Source of the DNA: Terebella lapidaria
Lineage: Eukaryota > Annelida > Polychaeta > Terebellida > Terebellidae
Length of the DNA stretch: 64,000 nucleotides
Assembly: GCA_949152475.1 (NCBI GenBank)
Contig: OX424569.1
Location: forward strand, 26,085,950 to 26,149,949
Reading direction: 5' to 3'
Part shown: piece after piece, positions 44,839 to 53,696 of the stretch
Position numbering within the stretch: the first letter of the stretch is position 1
How the letters are laid out: each line of letters begins with the position of its first letter
The notes under the pieces: generated by a model
Told to the model about the DNA's origin: nothing
The model's database searches: none
Seen by the model: only the letters and a program-made list of their open reading frames with translations
Made by a program: the position numbers and the translations under genes

Positions 44839-45832
44839 GAGCAATAGGGGAGTAAAGAAGTGAATGTAGGATCCTGAATAATTGATGCAAAAAGCGGACT
44901 GGATTGTATGAGAACGAATGACACCTTGGTACACATACATAATTGTTTACCCAATAGCGAATCGAGTGTTTTGGCAAGACTTATCGTACAACTTTCTGAT
45001 CGGCAATGACGGAGTGGTGTACGAGGGACGCGGGGCTCACTACGCCGATGGTGCCTCCTGGCTGTGAGTAGATTAACTATAGCGAACGTACCACCTACTC
45101 AGATGTATCCCAGTCACAGGTCGCCTGATATGCCTGATATGCTAGACTGCCTGATATGCACCGTTTTATAATCATGGAAAGAGCGGTTAGTTCCATCTAT
45201 ACTAAAAAGTTTACAGGTTTCCTGAATGTTGTTATTTAACAGCCGGAGCCGAGAGATCGTCAGCATAGGCTTTTTGTGTAACTTTATCTGCACGGCTCCA
45301 AGCCGTGATGCCATCTCTGCTCTGTGCGTGTTCCTGAAGTACATCCAGCACGCCGACCCGAGTACAGACGGCATCGCCTCACAGCCCATACTGAGCCACG
45401 AGTACAAACTGTACGGCCACTGCCAGGTCAACCTACAGACCCTGGTCCACAACATCAGCTTCCCAGACTCACCTGGGGCGGCATTCATACACGAAATACG
45501 GCTGTGGGACAGACTGGTATTGAATGGTGGTTATTTAGCATATGATGATATAGATCTATGTATTTTTATGGTTCTTCAATCAAGAAATCAGCGAGATACG
45601 CCACATAAGAAAACTTTCATTATCATTCAAAAACGTAACATATAGTCGGGTTGTGTAGAGGTGAAATTGTTTGTGTTTGGAATGTTTAGGAGTATATATT
45701 CATTAATATTATTTCATGTATTTACAGAGTCAGGAGAACATGACTCAATGTTCCCTGGACGTAGACTGCATGAGACCGCCTGATTGCTGCACACCATGCT
45801 CCACATCGGGCACACCGATAAATCCCCCATAA
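35729..45832 (+). CDS. HEPN(DZIP3)-TM-PGRP membrane receptor gene, five exons
   Basis: Coding exons are 35729-36334, 36482-36685, 44958-45063, 45243-45516 and 45728-45832. Every junction has an AG acceptor and GT donor, and the phases agree (1, 1, 2, 0). The order is a DZIP3-type HEPN domain, a TM helix, a PGRP/amidase-2 domain and a Cys-rich tail ending at TAA. This is the arrangement of a type II receptor with the HEPN domain in the cytoplasm and PGRP outside. PGRP domains bind peptidoglycan; HEPN domains with R-N-x3-H are often RNases. The 5' end is missing: the first exon listed begins in phase 1 without an ATG. Intron 2 was about 190 bp before an 8.08 kb LINE entered it. No expression data can be seen here; splicing is inferred from sites and phase. 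Confidence 0.8.
36482..36685 (+). CDS. PGRP domain, first exon
   Basis: The acceptor is TTTTGTAG and the donor GTAAAC. It encodes Ser-Gly-Trp-Gly-Ala, the conserved start of PGRP domains (usually S-x-W-G-A), and the conserved C-x5-C pair (C-D-A-T-T-D-C). Where catalytic PGRPs have the first zinc-binding His (I-I-x-H-T), this one has Leu-Phe-Asn-Met. Confidence 0.88.
36742..36756 (+). repeat. Target-site duplication, left of the LINE
   Basis: AACTGAGCAATAGGG, repeated at 44835-44849. It places both LINE ORFs in one insertion. Confidence 0.92.
37084..38595 (+). CDS. LINE ORF1: coiled coil, RRM-like domain, IMPACT (UPF0029) domain
   Basis: 503 residues from an ATG in AAGATGT context. Residues ~25-110 form a coiled coil. 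About 112-255 is the L1/Tx1 ORF1 RNA-binding core (Asn-Asn-Leu-Leu-Phe-His-Asn-Ile-Pro, then Ala-Arg-Cys-His-Arg-Phe-Gly). Residues ~281-394 align along their length with the IMPACT/YIH1/YigZ family: S-K-F-x-A-H, A-T-H-N, D-D-G-E near 341, and V-V-V/V-S-R-W-Y-G-G with G-P-x-R-F near 366-381. The tail is rich in Pro, Met, Gln and Thr, with Met-Pro-Gln repeats. ORF1 proteins coat LINE RNA. The IMPACT addition is unusual; in host proteins it acts in GCN1/GCN2 translation control. Confidence 0.92.
   Translation: MSAPMYDSGSKPNIDMEPFKQLLVEMSLDKVAPEVNKITQILQQMQTKQSELEKSLCFTQEEHEHTKGKVKALENENKALNKRLTYMESKLVEIETHQKQMNGDITDIQYRSMKNNLLFHNIPETTTENTFEVLKNVLVSEMKVDPSLLKFSDDLSDEHSASRVWIARCHRFGNSVRGRARPIVAVFIRGKDTVLQHAKNMTGEYYVTNQLPQVIQEKKNQVLGLFKTFKNQGKRPKFVGKGDVLLADEIRYEAPVIPTCHIPILDIVNHVHLMNIHSSTPIIDTGSKFVAHIATATTPLEVSMAVEAIKHLTNRNLGSATHNMVAARVYDSNYIRDLCRDDGEHGGARRILDVMMKSNVTNRVIVVSRWYGGQNIGPRRFDIIKQCTRAVLFPSLTQSPPDAPRTSPQSTMALNVTSPQMQSAQMNQPRMAHPQTPLKLNPTNPMSMPQNTTSVMPQYTPNPGHVTVRNETPVMPQSTPQSRPLPSEPCLTSEAHPVMQYQN
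38596..40768 (+). other. LINE inter-ORF region with A-tract repeat units
   Basis: 2.17 kb without a credible ORF. From about 38720 to 39290 there are three to four related units of ~150-160 bp, marked by ATAATTTGTATGTA and GACGAAGCTCAGTGAAGTTC. Two of them end in A-runs of 12 and about 29. Another A-run is at about 39730. Most LINEs have a far shorter gap here, so internal translation or a separate promoter for ORF2 may be needed. Confidence 0.7.
40769..44563 (+). CDS. LINE ORF2: AP endonuclease, reverse transcriptase, C-terminal Cys/His motif
   Basis: 1264 residues. The endonuclease begins at Tyr-Ser-Phe-Asn-Val-Arg-Gly-Leu and includes Gly-Asp-Trp-Asn (near 140), Ser-Arg-Leu-Asp-Phe-Phe-Leu-Leu and Ser-Asp-His-Ser (near 229). 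The reverse transcriptase runs about 460-770, with Asp-Phe-Glu-Lys-Ala-Phe-Asp, Gly-Asp-Pro-Leu-Ser-Pro-Tyr and the catalytic Tyr-Ala-Asp-Asp (near 709). A C-terminal C-x2-C...H...C motif is near residue 1147. The length and order are typical of L1/Tx1 ORF2, and no interruption is seen. Confidence 0.96.
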   Translation: MLTDGVDIYSFNVRGLSDKNKRYDVFDYLKSLKGDIYCLQDIHSTPDTEINFRKDWGNEVIISSGTSRSRGVAIMFGNNVEYTVHNIVKDAKGNFLLLNIHMIETDICLVNIYGPNTDDPGFFHSVFDAVSDIQAASIVMCGDWNLVLNQRLDTKFYLHDNNVKSRKLVLDLSTEFELEDPWRIHNPDKPGYTWFQKNPIKMSRLDFFLLSPDLMNITQDMVIHPGYKSDHSIVHITLSISREPRGRGFWKFNTSLLTDKKYEELIKQVIKENLDRYREPFQDLNESEITFTINDRLFFETLKMEIRKCTIKYSSKLKRDQSALENNLITRIAEVSKSCQDGEDNLEILENLNNELEKIRSETIRGSIIRSRVKWYEEGDKPTKFFANLERKNFVNKCINKVEIKDRVITQPKQILVEIEKYYTNLYSSKISDEEHSDTKYNFLNLNTSNKLNEIQQTACEGNVTLLEIKEALKDMKLNKSPGIDGLPVEFYIKFWDYIGVYLVRSLRESFSTGELSITQRRGIITTIPKPGKQRQFLKNWRPISLLNTDYKILTSVLAKRMKTVLPHIISSDQRGFLKGRYMEENTRLIYDLIQYCKDNNKNGILMLLDFEKAFDSIEWGYINRVLKLYNFGPDFIKWFEIIYNNSQSCVINNGNYSKFFRLNRGCRQGDPLSPYLFILAIEPLSAFIKQSKQIKGLNIGNTEFKIGQYADDTFLILDYDSESIQQCTETFIHFEQVSGLKLNIDKTQVIKLGSQTTQICPILDIPFSKHFKLLGINFSVNPAEMSELNYGPKIANMNKLLKKYHWQTQSLSGRINVVKTYILPLFIHLLQVLPSPSLTQMTEIKSAVKQYIWKNKRPKIKESVLVKDYDQGGQKMIQIESFFKSVKLSWIKKINYSDRSNTWVALLEKILKERHVKYIFEGSTTYIKRVIKTNKNDFWKEVMQNWLTYRTTIVPQTDQNLIPNLVIWNSDYINNPNLLKRKSEFINKGMVYFKDLYNYDEHLFFKRENIISQFGIKLNFLDYMSLINSITSNFKETISAYELPQQQAQEAPGYLVSDICKQTKAVKYIYNQIISSTKTEMRFKEKWQYDLHITVEDSAWKSILTLPRETTINEQIRCFQYKIIHRILPTNVMLHKYKIRDSPFCINCPDTVEDLIHMFHDCPSIMKLWIDLANEIFPDVNLHPYINVKNIILGVYQSKAVLENSLILLVKRYIFVCKCKKQNINLRNLIRFIKYHKSIEINVAQNNLRMSSIEKWSELMNII
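44835..44849 (+). repeat. Target-site duplication, right of the LINE
   Basis: AACTGAGCAATAGGG; the first two A bases cannot be told apart from the A-tail. Confidence 0.92.
44958..45063 (+). CDS. PGRP domain, second exon
   Basis: The acceptor is ACCCAATAG and the donor GTGAGT. It encodes Trp-Gln-Asp-Leu-Ser-Tyr-Asn-Phe-Leu-Ile-Gly then Asp-Gly-Val-Val-Tyr-Glu-Gly-Arg-Gly, the most conserved part of PGRP domains. The catalytic Tyr is kept. Its 106 bp fit phase 1 in and phase 2 out. Confidence 0.92.
45243..45516 (+). CDS. PGRP domain, third exon
   Basis: The acceptor is TATTTAACAG and the donor GTATTG. It continues Val-Ser-Ile-Gly-Phe and reaches Tyr-Lys-Leu-Tyr-Gly-His-Cys-Gln-Val, which corresponds to the GHRDV zinc-ligand site with its His kept. 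The later C-P-G ligand site reads Ser-Pro-Gly, so the Cys is replaced. It ends with the terminal helix I-x-L-W. Loss of two of three zinc ligands predicts binding without amidase activity. Confidence 0.9.
45728..45832 (+). CDS. Cys-rich C-terminal tail exon with stop codon
   Basis: The acceptor is TATTTACAG. It is 35 codons including TAA, in phase 0 with the preceding exon. The product is Ser/Pro-rich with the pattern C-x5-C-x5-C-C-x2-C, so two disulfides are possible. TAA at 45830-45832 falls inside the ATAAT target-site duplication of the next element, so the native 3' UTR now begins with transposon sequence. The exon is predicted from frame and acceptor only. Confidence 0.65.
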   Translation, partial: SQENMTQCSLDVDCMRPPDCCTPCSTSGTPINPP

Positions 45833-45833
45833 T
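45829..45833 (+). repeat. Target-site duplication containing the host stop codon
   Basis: ATAAT here and at 48166-48170. The duplication would recreate the same in-frame TAA on the left side of the insertion. Confidence 0.75.
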
Positions 45834-46401
45834 CACTGTCCGGAATCCGTTTCGGCAGAGGATATTGGGAAACGATATTTTTCGGTTGGGAAACGATATG
45901 TTCGATTGGGAAACGCCAAGCTGCAAGGGGGTATGTGTTGTTTTCCTCAATAAAGTATGAAAAAATAGGTGTAATCGTTGACCAGAAGAAAGACAAACAT
46001 GCGCTGATGTTGTATAGAATCTTCAGTGTCGACCAAACCTGCCATACTTGAAGTAATATCGTTTTTGTGACGTGAAATGCGATGAAAATCACACCGAAAA
46101 TCAACAAATGAACACTGATGATTAAATATGTGTCTGATGGACACAAAAAGTGACACGAGTCAAGAGGAAGGTGTATTACATGATCCCCACCGAAAAGAAA
46201 CATTTTACATTGTCTCATTAATAAATTTTTGCTGATTTTCTGAACCATTGATGTTTCGGTGGGTAAACGATACTGTTCCGATTGGACAACAGTTCTGATA
46301 TGGATGTTTCGATTAGTAAACGATATTTTATTGGAAATTTATGGCCCGTTAAGGCTCGTTTTTGGCTATTATTCATTCATACTTATTATTTCTTCCAACA
46401 G

Positions 46402-46555
46402 ATGGCGTCTCGTGGCTTTAACGCCAGGTGTTATAACTGTCATTCCAAGTTTGAGGACTCTAACCACATTGTGAAGCACTCATTTGACAAACACCAAGAA
46501 AAAAACCTTTTCAACACTGAGACCCGCTGTGGACGAGGAAACAGGGAAAAATTAG
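46402..46555 (+). CDS. Exon-like fragment with Cys/His motif inside the TIR element
   Basis: An ATG follows TTCTTCCAACAG, and the frame runs to a possible GTTAGA donor. It encodes C-Y-N-C...H-x3-H...H, a zinc-finger-like pattern over about 50 residues. It is probably the remaining first exon of a protein once carried by the element. Function is not recognised. Confidence 0.4.
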
Positions 46556-46639
46556 GTTAGAAATATTACCGGAGAACTGTACAATGTTAAGGTCTCAAAG
46601 TCTGCAATGGTAATTTTTCAACAATGTCTGCCCAAAGGG

Positions 46640-47340
46640 GACATAATTTTCTATATGCTTACAATTGAATCTTAAGTTGGAAAGTCGATAATGAGCGAGA
46701 TATTAGCCATTTCGTGCTCTGACCTTGAAAATAAGGTCAAAGGTCAACTTCAAGCTTATGAGAATATTCGGCAGCTGTAAAGTCGATAATAAGCGATCAA
46801 GGCCAAATTCAAGGTCATCAAGAAATTTGACGTATATCATTTCCTATATGTCCACAATTGATTCCCAAGCTATAAAGTCGATAAGGAGCGAGATATTAGC
46901 CATTTTGTCCTGTGACCTTGAAAATTAGGTCGAATGTGAAATTCAAGGTTATGAGAATATTCATTTATATCATTTCCTTTATGTCCACAATTGATTCCTA
47001 ATCTCTAATCTCAATATTAAGTGAGATATTAGCAATAATATGTTCCATTATAAAGCACAAGAGAATTTAACATGGGAAAGTCCCATTTGGGCCAAGTTTG
47101 GGCCAAAATGGCCCACTTTGAGCGATTCAAGGGCAAAGAAACTCAGACATGTCGCAAAGGTACATAAGGGTGATCTTTTCAAACGATAATCTGAAACCGT
47201 CTGAACAGTTTTTGAAAACATTGCCGCCAAAGACCAAAATTGACCAATTTTCTGACAAAAAAGGGCGCTTTGACCTTTCGAGGTCATTGAAGGTCAAATT
47301 TAAGATCACCACCGAAACCACAATATATGATTTCCTATTT
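46640..47340 (+). repeat. Diverged repeats with GAGCGAGATATTAGCCAT and TGACCTTGAAAA
   Basis: Roughly three to four units of 110-135 bp recur between 46640 and 47040; similar AGGTCA-rich sequence continues to about 47340. No gene is seen. Confidence 0.6.
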
Positions 47341-48170
47341 GAATGTGCCAATATGTAAGCTCCATCTTTAAGTGTTCTAGGAGTTTACTCCATATAGCTC
47401 CCATTGTGAAGGAAAAATTGCGTGAAATCCAAAAAACTAAAAACTGAATTTTGGGCCTTTTGAGCCAAGGACCCAAATTAGCATGTTTTGAAACAAAAAT
47501 CTCGAAACTTTTTCTATTATGTCGAGCCGGGCACACGATTCACCTTATTTCACACCCAAAATGTTGTGCATACAGTCATATAATTAATAATTCACTCGTG
47601 GTAACCTTTCACTAAAGACCACACAGTATTGCTTGTGTATAACAGTTGATCTCGTATTTCATATGTACAAAACTTTCCGTTTCCCAATCGAAACAGCATG
47701 GATTACCAACCGGCGCCTTCTCTATACGTATCGTTTACCCACCGAAATATCAATGGTTCAGAAAATCAGCAAACATTTATTAATGAGACGATGTAAAATG
47801 TTTATTTTCGTTGGGGATCATGTAATATACCTTTCTCTTGACTCGTTTTACTTTTTGTGTGCATCAGACACGGATTTAGTTATCAGTATTCATTTGTTCG
47901 AAACGGTGTGATTTTCATCGCATTTCATGTCACAAAAATTATATTACATCAAGTATAGCAGGTTTGGTCGACACTGGAGGCTTTATACAAAATCAGCGCA
48001 TGTTTGTCTCTCTTCTGATTAACGATTACACCTATATTTTATACTTTATTGAGGAAAACAACACATACCCCCTTGCAGCTTGGCGTTTCCCAATCGAACA
48101 TATCGTTTCCCAACCGAAAAATATCGTTTCCCAATATCCTCTGCCGAAACGGATTCCGGACAGTGATAAT

Positions 48171-49129
48171 GTACATGTATCTCATATCATTGATACATTT
48201 AGGGCGAGGTTCTTCCGCATAACCCTGTTTGTGCTCTGTATGATAACAACGCTCAACAGGCAAACACGAAGGCAAATATCAGGGCAAATACTGCATGGCG
48301 GGTATTCTGCCCACTGTCAACAATCGCTCATGCACATCGAATGAATTTGCCAAAACAACACATGCACATGTCCTATTGTTTTATCGTTATTTATTCTCAC
48401 GGTATATGATAAACACAACATCACCTGGTTTCTCCAGCCTATGCCCGATATTTGCCCTTGATACCGGCATTTGCCCTAGGCGTTCGGCCTCGGCTAATAC
48501 TCGGAATCTCGGGCATAACGTTAGATCAGGTCACATACTAGAGAAACCAGGTAGTATTGTCTATTTGTCACACTGTTGCTACTATGTTCTATATGTTGAT
48601 ATGTATTTTTTTTGGATATGATACATATCATCATTAGTTGTACAGTACGTCAAATTTTGCGTTGTAAATTCAAGGAAAAATAAATCGACCAAATGTCTGA
48701 ACCGATTCTAATAAAATTTCAAACAGGCATATCTTATGGTGAGATCCCGACACCAATCGATTTTGGTTGCCATGGCAATCAAATTGGTCGATTGGGGATT
48801 TTGTGCTCAAATTAGCCTGATTACACATGGTTTGTGAACGCTCTACGAGTGGAAGTTTTCGATGAACGATGATGAAATTGCATAGCCTCGATGACAAAGA
48901 CCGTCTCACAAAACCTGTTGTATTTTCCAGAATGATCGAATAAATATTAATCAGTTAACAGGCTTATATATTACGGCACATTAAAATACCCACTTCGACA
49001 TCTGTGATCACTCCAATACTCTCTACTATGAAAGCAAATAGCACTGGATTCTTGTTCACAATAGAGAACTGATGTTTGTGGTGAAAACAGAACAATATTA
49101 CCAAATAAAATATTATGAGCATATAGAAT
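48171..49129. other. Non-coding with a small inverted-repeat element
   Basis: Apart from the 130-bp element at 48423-48552 I see no feature. The host gene's original 3' UTR and poly(A) signal should lie just after 48170; AATAAA-like words near 48679 and 48940 are weak candidates. Confidence 0.4.
48423..48552. mobile_element. Short MITE-like inverted repeat (130 bp)
   Basis: The ends ACCTGGTTTCTCC and its near mirror are joined by inner inverted words (GCCCGATATT and AATCTCGGGC). No target-site duplication could be assigned. Confidence 0.55.
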
Positions 49130-49905
49130 AGCCAACACAAGAAAGTTTCATTATTTGGCTCAACAATGTAAAAGTTCTGTCCAGTGGAGATTTCATGGTT
49201 GTAACCAAATAATTTAACATTTTTGCTAGTTAGGTCTATTACTGACAATAAAATAAATAGTAATACAAGCATCATTCATTATTGAGCTCAAAAATAAAGG
49301 TTATGTCCAGTAGAGATTTCGTGTGTGTAACCGAATAAGTTAAGTATTAGTTTTACTAGTTAAGGCTATAGTTGACAACAACAAAAATAGTTAAGACAAG
49401 AGAAATTTATTATTGGGCTTAACAAAGTAAAGGTTCTGTCCAGTAGAGATTGCATGGCTGTAACCATAGTCAACATTATTTTTGTTAGTTAAGTCTATTA
49501 TTGACTACAATAAAATAGTTGAAACAAGAAACATTTATTCTTGAGCTCAACAAGTAAAGGTTTTCTCCAGTAGAAATTCCTTCGGTGTAACCAAATAAAT
49601 TAACATTAGTTTTACTAGTTAAGTCTATTATTGACCACAATAAAAAATAGTCAGGAAAAAGAAACAAGGTACAGATTCTGTTCAGGAGGGACTTCTTGGC
49701 TGTAAGCGAATAAGTTAACATTAGTTTCAATGCTTATGTCTGATATTGACCACGATAGAGAATATTTAGGACAAGAAACATTTTTCAGCTCAAGGTAAAG
49801 GCACTGGTCAGTAGAAATTTGATGGCTGTAGTAGTAATTGTTACATTATGAGATGAGTTAACATCAATTTTCGTTAGTTGAGTCTATTAATAGTTTGAGG
49901 GCGAC
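49130..49905 (+). repeat. Tandem repeat, about six units of ~125 bp
   Basis: The core GTTCTGTCCAGTAGAGATT and variants start near 49171, 49296, 49432, 49559, 49674 and 49800; GTTTTACTAGTTAAGTCTATTA follows each about 50 bp later. Units differ by roughly 10-25%, so the array is old. No coding potential. Confidence 0.85.
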
Positions 49906-52900
49906 AGGGATGATAGTTCTATGGGGGATACACCTCAACAGTCTTCTGCGACCGGAGAGCATCTAGTTTTTCCTATGATTTTGTATAACTCTATGGCCAA
50001 TTTCTCATTATTCGATATATGCCCGATGATAGTTGATCAAAATTCCTTATTATCGTCCGACCTCGAAAATTTACAGGTTATCAACAGAAACTATAGTGAA
50101 TAAGTCTAAGGAGCAATGTGCCTGCAATCTCTGATCGTCTCATTGATCAAATATGACCGTAAACCACAAGCTCAAAAAACATATGTAGCTTTGTTCTACA
50201 ATATGTAAACTCCCGAAATTCACATAAATTAGTGATTATCGCGATAACTGTGTCACTTGATTTGGTGTGGATCTACTGTAGTTTCTTTTCGTTTCATGTG
50301 CGTTTCCATACAGTAGGAAGGATCATATCTGACACTACTGAAATTGAAACTAGTTTTGAATAGGAGTCATAATTGACGTTCAAAACATCGCAAAGCTTTC
50401 GAAATATTATGTGCATATACGTCTTATCAACATCAAATTACAATGTATATTTGATCTAGATGTTCTGTATAATGATTGGATGATGTAATTGCAGCTCATG
50501 TTTTATTTGTGCAGGATTGTCGCTCCAAGTGATACTTTAACCACAGATATATAACACAGACAGACGTCTGGTACTAGTAATTCACAACGTTTTACTAATA
50601 CACGATACGACATAGATCTGTGAAATGGTCCAGTATTTCAAGTCAGTAGCAGCTAAATCCTCACAGTGCAAATGTCTGTGAATCCCATTAGTCAGTTGGA
50701 TTGGAGAAGTTATCTGACCCTTCAGGCATCACCACACCAAGCTCATTTCTCTCTCGCACATCCCATTAGTGGCATTGCTTACATGGCTTTCAGACAGTAT
50801 CACTTGTGATTTCGACACCCTGGTAACAAGATCATAAATTATTCAATATCCTCGATGGAAAGAACTCACTGAGGTAATATGTTGAATATACTGTGATTTT
50901 GATTTGTGCTGTTGACCAATAGCATCAACAAATTGTTTTCAAATATAACTTATAGCATATTTGGTGCAATTTTAATTACCCCGTACTGTGGAACTTATTG
51001 CCACGTCAATTACAACACTGCAGTGTATTTCAGTGATTCAGTGTAGCCAATAACCTCAATATGATTGCGATTTTAATATTTTTATGTGATATGCTGAAGG
51101 TTGATTAGCCTACTGCAATGTTTTCATTTAACATATGCCTATCACCATAAATGAGAACATTCAATGGTCGATATGATATCTGTGCATAAACAACATGCAC
51201 TAGTTTGTTGCCACTACAAAAACCACAACAAAAACCACAACACATTGGAGGTGATAAATCGACATATAATTCAAGGTGTCTATCATCTCCAAAGGCGAAG
51301 ATGAATACATCTGATTTGTTTATGTGATCACCGGACATGATCTCAGCGTGTTTGCAACATAGACACCTTATGCACAGAAGAAATATGCACAGTTGTTAGC
51401 ATAGGTGGAAGTGTATTCGACTAAATATATAAATCAATCTGATGCGTTAACACCAAAATAAAACAACTTGGATACAATAACTTATATGAGAATTCAGAAG
51501 CAGAAGGCCCTAACCATATAGTATTCATGTGCGAACTAGATGCAAAGCCTCGATATATTTGGAAACTTGTTCATTCTCGTGAATCCAATGAATTCAGGTC
51601 ATACTTTCTCCGTACAAAAGCAGTTAGATCTGTACGGGCAGATAACCGCAAATTTGCATTAATTATCATGGATTCACATGAAGGCAGTTTTATCAGGTGT
51701 ACAGTAGAAACAACTACATTTAGCACACTGTCTGCCCCTGATGACGCCAGTGTGTCTTTGGATAAACTATTTGGTCGGGCTTTGTTTCTATTGCAAAACG
51801 TTGTATTTTACGTTTCTTTTTGGCTTCATCAAAATCTGATTGTATTGGTGGTAATAGATTGATACTTACATTCTAACTGAAAAGGATGTTTGACGACCTC
51901 GAATAACTTATCCAAAATTTACTGAATAACCACTGTCGATAAGTTGCTGGTGGTTATTTGGTTGTAAAACACACTGCTACAAGCTGGGATATAATGGCAC
52001 ATTCGATCTCTGCTGCTAAAACCTTGGTTTTCTTGACAAATATCTCGATGATATTTTCCTGAATCACTGAGGAGGCATAATCTTTAAAAGAAACGTTTCA
52101 ACAGTGTTATCTCACTTTGATGTTCGTCAAAGTTCGACTGGATCATCATGGCATACGCTATTAACAAAATATCCCACATATTCCGTCGGGCACTTAGCAT
52201 CCATAATGAACTGTGTAAAGCTTGCATCCAATGGACGTTGAGTCCGGTGTAAATGAAATTTACGTCCTACGTAAAATATTTCTAGGAATGTTGTCCAATG
52301 GGACAATATTCTCAGTAATATATGTCCGACGGACCTAATACCCTGGGAAAACATGTCCTGGGACCTAATTCCTCAGGAAAACATGTCCAGGGAGTCAGGG
52401 ACATATTTCCCCGGCACTAAACATATATCCGAGGAACCTAAAATACATGGGACATATATTCCATTTACACCTGGTCACCCAGTTTCGAACCCTATATCTT
52501 TAAAGTGATATTGACAGGAAGACTATTTTTTCCAAATCCGTTACATATATGCCTGTGGTCTGAGAAAAATAGGTTGCAAAACAAACTATGCTTGATTAGA
52601 TGGATAAATCAAGCATTTGACAGTACTAGCAGCCGCTTTTCTTTTGCTTTGTGCGCCATTCAGAGTTACCTCTGACTTGACCTATTTCAAGCTCGATTGG
52701 CTAGAACGTACACGAGTGAGCTGAAATCGCACTGCATCACGGGATACAAAGCACCGAGAATGGCGGTAATGTAAACCCACTCGGGCTAGGATGTACAATA
52801 ACGTGGGCAATTTGACCCCTATTACTAATCGTTCAATTGCAAATCTAATGATGGAATTTGGATCTATACCATTACTATACAACTTATGAGCATAACATAT

Positions 52901-53696
52901 TTCATTCTATGCAGGTTATCACGGCTTTCTGGATACTTCAAAACTACGTTTTACTCCTACCTGGAGGCATCCATGTTTCTGTCCTTTCCAACGAAATCTC
53001 GTGACCAACGAGACTTCACTTTCATCTCTCTCACCTCATTATCATATCATAATAAACTACACCATGTGCTCTTTGCTCCTGTACGTGCAAGGCCGCACTC
53101 CCTCCACGTGCTCAACCAAACAACGCAGTGCGCGACAACAACCGTGTAAGCGCGATGCTCACGCCATTGTACATGTGCTCCCAGATATATAGCCGGTAAG
53201 TTTTCTTCATTCGATCAGAAAGATGTGGAAAAATCCATAACTTGCTGCCAATATCACTTCAAATGAATAAAATGTGTACCGATAGCCAACAAGGCCTGTA
53301 AGTCACATGACGTTACGGTGTGATTCTGGTGACCAACAAACAAACACTGGGCACACCACAGTGGCACGTAACGGTAATGTCATGGGTTATTTATATAAAT
53401 ATAGAAGTGAGGACACTAAGCGAGGGGCCTTGAAGTACAAAGTGGGATATCCGTGTGAAACATCGATACAAATACATAAACAGACATTTAAACAATGAAA
53501 AACATTCTTATACTGCAAACAAAAGAGTATTTGCACCATGAAATATAGTTTGAGATGTATAAACACTGCCAGAAATCCTAAATCTATTTGGCTGTTGGTG
53601 AAACCTTCAAGCTGAACCGGAAGTTAGTTTATGTTGACATTCTTTACAAGGTGAAGGCCAGTGGTGTTGCCATTGGACATTATTTGAAAATAAGCC
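49906..53696. other. Non-coding, diverged repeats, no gene recognised
   Basis: About 50465-50530 and 50565-50960 repeat 32340-32400 and 34110-34420. About 51100-51340 resembles the 2536/12779 region in inverted orientation. A 111-codon frame at 51527-51862 is not recognised. 52240-52470 contains recurring AACATGTCC(A/T)GGGA words between GGTGTAAATG and its mirror, possibly another small TIR element. Confidence 0.45.

Larger units (their letters stand above)
45834..48165. mobile_element. DNA transposon derivative with ~440-bp terminal inverted repeats
   Basis: The ends are CACTGTCCGG and its mirror, and the inverted repeats run about 45834-46280 and 47730-48165, with repeated GGGAAACGATAT words near the ends. 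A 5-bp ATAAT duplication flanks it. The CAC start and 5-bp duplication recall Transib-type elements, but no transposase is seen and a 2-bp AT duplication is also possible, so the superfamily is open. The interior holds a small exon-like ORF and a diverged repeat array. Confidence 0.8.

Noticed and set aside
51527-51862. 111-codon plus-strand ORF
   Set aside because: No recognisable domain, no conserved copy and no splice context; listed only as unrecognised.
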